Source: Diadophis punctatus similis (Eukaryota > Chordata > Lepidosauria > Squamata > Dipsadidae). Taken from it: a DNA stretch of 64,000 bases. Numbering within the stretch: the stretch's first letter is position 1; each line of letters opens with the position of its first letter. Below are positions 60,771-64,000 of the stretch, in pieces. The stretch covers positions 51,945,742 through 52,009,741 of the forward strand of contig JALIGW010000005.1 of the NCBI GenBank assembly GCA_023053685.1, read 5' to 3'. Made by a program: the position numbers and the translations under genes. The notes beneath the pieces are model-generated. The model made no database searches. It was given only the letters and a program-made list of their open reading frames with translations, and had not been told where the DNA came from.

Positions 60771-62449
60771 TTCAACATTCAAAAAGTAGATATTTTAGCT
60801 GAAATACATGATTTTTGCTGTGCTTGAATGTTTTCTAATAATTGATAAAAATCATTAGGAGTGGGGCAAAAATGGCAACACAAGACACTTCCTACATACT
60901 TCTGTCCAAAAGGAGTTGTTATTGTATTTGTTTAAGAAAGTTGCTTGCCTCTTGAACATGTTTAGGTTCCTTGAATATTCCAAGATAATATTTTGAATAA
61001 AGCTGTGTTGATGTATGTCACTTTGTGTATCCTTTTATTTTGTTTATAGTCTTTGTTCATTAATCTTTTATGGTTTTATAGTGTAAATTGTATCATTTAT
61101 AGCTTCTTCTATTGTATCTTTCTGTGGTGGAATGTAGCCTGGATTCCCAAAATGGAGGGGTTGCTTTCCAGAGGGAAAAGAGGAAGTGGAGCTTGGAAAA
61201 CTTGGAAAGTTTGCTTTAGTCTGGCAAGATTCTGTCTACAGATGAAGAACAATAAAGGAAACTCCTGTTAAATAACTACATGTGTTGTTTTTGGTTCCTG
61301 TGGACCTGATATTTTCATTATGATTAATTCAGTCATAAGTCAATCCATATTTAACTGTTCTATTCAGATTTTATTTCCATACCCAGGGAAAAGCAACACC
61401 TTAAAATACATAATCTTTAATTAAAATGACAACAGGTCACAATCTTTGGCTAGTTAAAGGAATGGTTGTATTTTTTTTTCCAAATTCTAAATATGTTATG
61501 AAAAACATACACATTCACTATACTTTACAGGGAAATTACCATATAAGACAAGACACTGCCATCATGCAGCTACATCCCCAGAAAGAATACTGTGACCTCC
61601 TCCTTCCCTCTTCTTCCTTCATAGCAGGTGAAGATCAGACGGATTTGATAGATGTTTACATCTATTGTAGGTGAGATGAAAGTTTCATGTGAATTGAAGT
61701 GGTAAAAATGCCTGAAGACTTTGCAGAAGGAGTGATAGATAGGAATGTGATAGAAACAGGTGAAAGGCTTATCACCTGTTTTTATATGTGTTATTTTTAA
61801 TATTATAAGAGTGTTCACTATTTTAAATACAATAGTAGGAAAATATTATTTAAAATATTATTCTACTTTTGAAACAACAGCTGCAGTGGCTTCAGTCTTC
61901 TATGTTTTCCTGCTGTTTTTCAGGGCTGAAAACAGTTGACCAGTTGCTTCAATTGGCCCAACAAATGAGCCATATCTTTTGACTCTCTAAATTTGTCTTT
62001 TGTACTACACAAAGAGAAAAGTGGTTAAGGAGTTAAAAACTAACTTTTCCGAATAACCTATCCCCACAAAATCACTGCTATAACAGTTCAGTCTTCCTGG
62101 AATTACTTCTTAATTAAGCTTAATTATACTATCAAACAATTACTCAAAATTTGACCTTTTCTAAAAAAGTCAGGCAACAAATATGTGGGTGAGGCTCTGA
62201 AACTGTGCTATAAACATCCACAAGAACAATAACCACATTTTCCTTTGTGTCTTTCTTTTCTTTTGAGTTCTGTGATTAACATTTGGCTAATTTGTTTATT
62301 TTTTTTTAATTCAAGGTCTGCTAGAAAGATCTTCATGCCTAGTGCTACCTCTGTGTATTTTAAATTAATTCTGAGTAATAAAATATGAAACTGTGATATG
62401 TATTATTTCTTATTCATTTTAATTTATCCCCATCTCCAATGATTTACTG
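60771..62449. other. Unassigned AT-rich DNA, possible LTR near 61120-61310
   Basis: No gene supported. Around 61120-61310 the text 'tgtggtggaatgtagcctgg' ... 'gaagaacaataaaggaaact' has an LTR-like order (GC-richer body, AATAAA, short end), but clear ends and a target duplication were not found. Confidence 0.35.
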
Positions 62450-62451
62450 TA

Positions 62452-63219
62452 TTTTTCGGAGTATAAGACGCACCTTTTTCCTCCCTAAAAGTGGCTGAAA
62501 ATTTGGGTGCGTCTTATACTTCGTATGTAGCTTTTTTCCCAGCCCTAACTAGGTGCTAACAGATCTTCCCAGCTTTTACCTTGCAGGCTTTTTCATTGTT
62601 ACTCTCTCCAAAGAATGTTTTTCCAGCCCTAAGTCTTTGCAGGGTTTTTTTTTCATTTCTCTACTTGCTCCAAAGAAGTTGTTTTCTAGCCCTAACCAGG
62701 TGCTAACGATCTTCCCAGCTCTTACCGGCTTGCAGGCTCTTTCATTGTTACTCTCTCAGAAGAATGTTTTCCAGCCCTAAGTCTTTGCAGGGTTTTTTTT
62801 CATTGCTCTACTTGCTCCAAAGAAGTTGTTTTCTAGCCCTAACCAGGTGCTAACGATCTTCCCAGCTCTTACTGGCTTGCAGGCTCTTTCATTGTTATTC
62901 TCTCAGAAGAAGGTTTTTTTAAGTCCTAACCAGGAGATAAAATAATGTGCTGCAGCTGCTCCGAATAAGTTTTTTTTTTAGCCCTAACCAGGTGCTAACG
63001 ATCTTCCCAGCTCTTACTGGCTTGCAGGCTCTTTCATTGTTACTCTCTCAGAAGAAGGTTTTTTTAAGTCCTAACCAGGGGATAAAATAATGTGGTGAAG
63101 CTGACCAGACTAAGGATGCTAGCCAGATGAATACCTGGTAGGCAGATTGTTTTCTCCTATTTTCCTCCCCAAAAACTAAGGTGCGTCTTATACTCTGGTG
63201 CGTCTTATACTCCGAAAAA
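62452..63219. mobile_element. TA-flanked inverted-repeat DNA transposon, non-autonomous
   Basis: TIRs are tttttcggagtataagacgc and its exact complement at the right end, with a TA duplication (62450-62451, 63220-63221). The right TIR motif 'ggtgcgtcttatact' is doubled. The 768-bp interior is four tandem units of about 146 bp and carries no transposase. A TA duplication fits Tc1/mariner-type insertion, but the superfamily is an inference. Confidence 0.82.
62551..63100. repeat. About 146-bp tandem repeat, four copies, inside the transposon
   Basis: 'aggtgctaac' recurs at 62551, 62698, 62845 and 62990 (spacings 147, 147, 145). Each unit reads 'agccctaaccagg...cttcccagct...cttgcaggctctttcatt'. 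Confidence 0.92.
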
Positions 63220-63281
63220 TATGGTATATAATTTTTGCCAGCTTTCAACCACAGAATTCTATTTTACTAAGGGGTGCCACC

Positions 63282-63442
63282 CAGTAGTGGGTTCTAAAAC
63301 CCTTTACTACCGATTCGTGTGCGCACACACATGCACCACTTCTGCACATGCGCAGAAGGGTCCTGGGTGGGTGGGCGGAGCCTCCCACCACCAGTGCTAC
63401 CGGTTCTTAGAACTGGGCCAAACTGAGAGCAACCCACCGCTG
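63282..63442. mobile_element. Short hAT-type transposon (CAGTGGTGGGTT family)
   Basis: Ends are cagtagtgggttc and caacccaccgctg, with an exact 8-bp duplication GTGCCACC (63274-63281, 63443-63450). At 161 bp it is the smallest member here and lies only 62 bp from the preceding transposon. Confidence 0.9.
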
Positions 63443-63450
63443 GTGCCACC

Positions 63451-64000
63451 ACTTAAAAGACCCTGGGCTTCATCATATTCTTTTTGCAAATCAAACAGCA
63501 AAGCTAACCAAATAAGACAAATTGGAAGCTGCCAACTTCCAATAAATTGGAAACTCTGTTCTTTCAGATATTTCAGAGTTGTCATTTCTTACTGTTATTT
63601 CTTTTATATGAGAAATACTGTCAGCTTAGGAATATAGGAATATAAGAAGTTATCATTAATACAATAGTAGTGCTGTAGGATTCAGGAAGTAATTATTCTA
63701 CTCACATTCTTTTTTGTTGATTGATCTTTCAACCAAGTGACAACATTAATTTGATTATTTTTTTTTAAAAGGCCAATTTAGTCAAAAGCAAGTCTGAAGG
63801 TTTAAATGATGTTCCATACCCAGTGCCTTATTTCAGAGAAGGAAATAAGTTATTCATAGTGAAATCTTATGTTTTTCTAATACAAAAATCACAATGAATC
63901 TCTCCAATGTAAATAAATGAATGAACTCAGGAGCAGATAGTTCACAAAGCCTCGGATGACTGAGACACTAAACTTTATTTTGCTGATAGGTTCCAGTTTC
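63451..64000. other. Unassigned AT-rich DNA
   Basis: Nothing recognised to the end of the window. Confidence 0.5.

Overview
The window looks like a repeat-packed, probably intergenic or intronic stretch of a squamate reptile chromosome, most likely a snake. The clues are the mix of CR1, L2, L1, BovB, Penelope-like, DIRS and Ty1/copia retroelements with Helitrons, many short hAT elements and tRNA-derived SINEs of squamate type, together with long AATAG arrays and CR1 ends in ATTCT, an association described for snake genomes. I see no convincing host protein-coding exon, rRNA or functional tRNA. Every long coding signal belongs to a mobile element.

Layout. 1-10 kb: a CR1 3' end holding two nested hAT elements, two solo copia LTRs in opposite orientation, and a SINE beside a hAT element. 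10-17 kb: mostly unassigned AT-rich DNA with ATC, GAT, AATAG and TTTA arrays, and a SINE interrupted by a 216-bp solo LTR. 17-21 kb: a broken DIRS element (gag and start of reverse transcriptase) followed by a 1.2-kb hAT element. 22-28 kb: LINE tails, microsatellites, one well-delimited hAT element and a reversed SINE.

28.5-32.85 kb: the most striking object, a complete Ty1/copia LTR retrotransposon on the minus strand. It has two 340-bp LTRs that read as identical, a 5-bp target duplication, a primer site, a polypurine tract and one uninterrupted 1132-codon ORF. The ORF carries integrase, reverse transcriptase and RNase H with all catalytic residues. It shows no recognisable capsid zinc knuckle or protease; a predicted coiled-coil N-terminus stands in their place. 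Two older solo LTRs of the same kind lie at 5.8 and 8.2 kb.

33-43.4 kb: CR1 territory. An old CR1 copy (38.66-43.41 kb) was split by a hAT element and by a younger CR1 whose endonuclease-reverse transcriptase ORF is intact except for one frameshift. Penelope-like and BovB fragments and a SINE lie between. 45.7-47.9 kb: two head-to-tail Helitrons, one with decayed Rep/helicase coding sequence. 48-52 kb is largely unassigned. 52-64 kb holds an L1 3' end, CR1 and L2 fragments, several hAT elements with internal minisatellites or hairpins, a Penelope-like 3' end bounded by a 34-bp inverted repeat with a (TA)n tail, and a TA-flanked transposon with internal 146-bp repeats.

The elements do not form a pathway. 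Their nesting gives a relative insertion order. Family names are my recognition of motifs and ends and were not checked against a repeat library.
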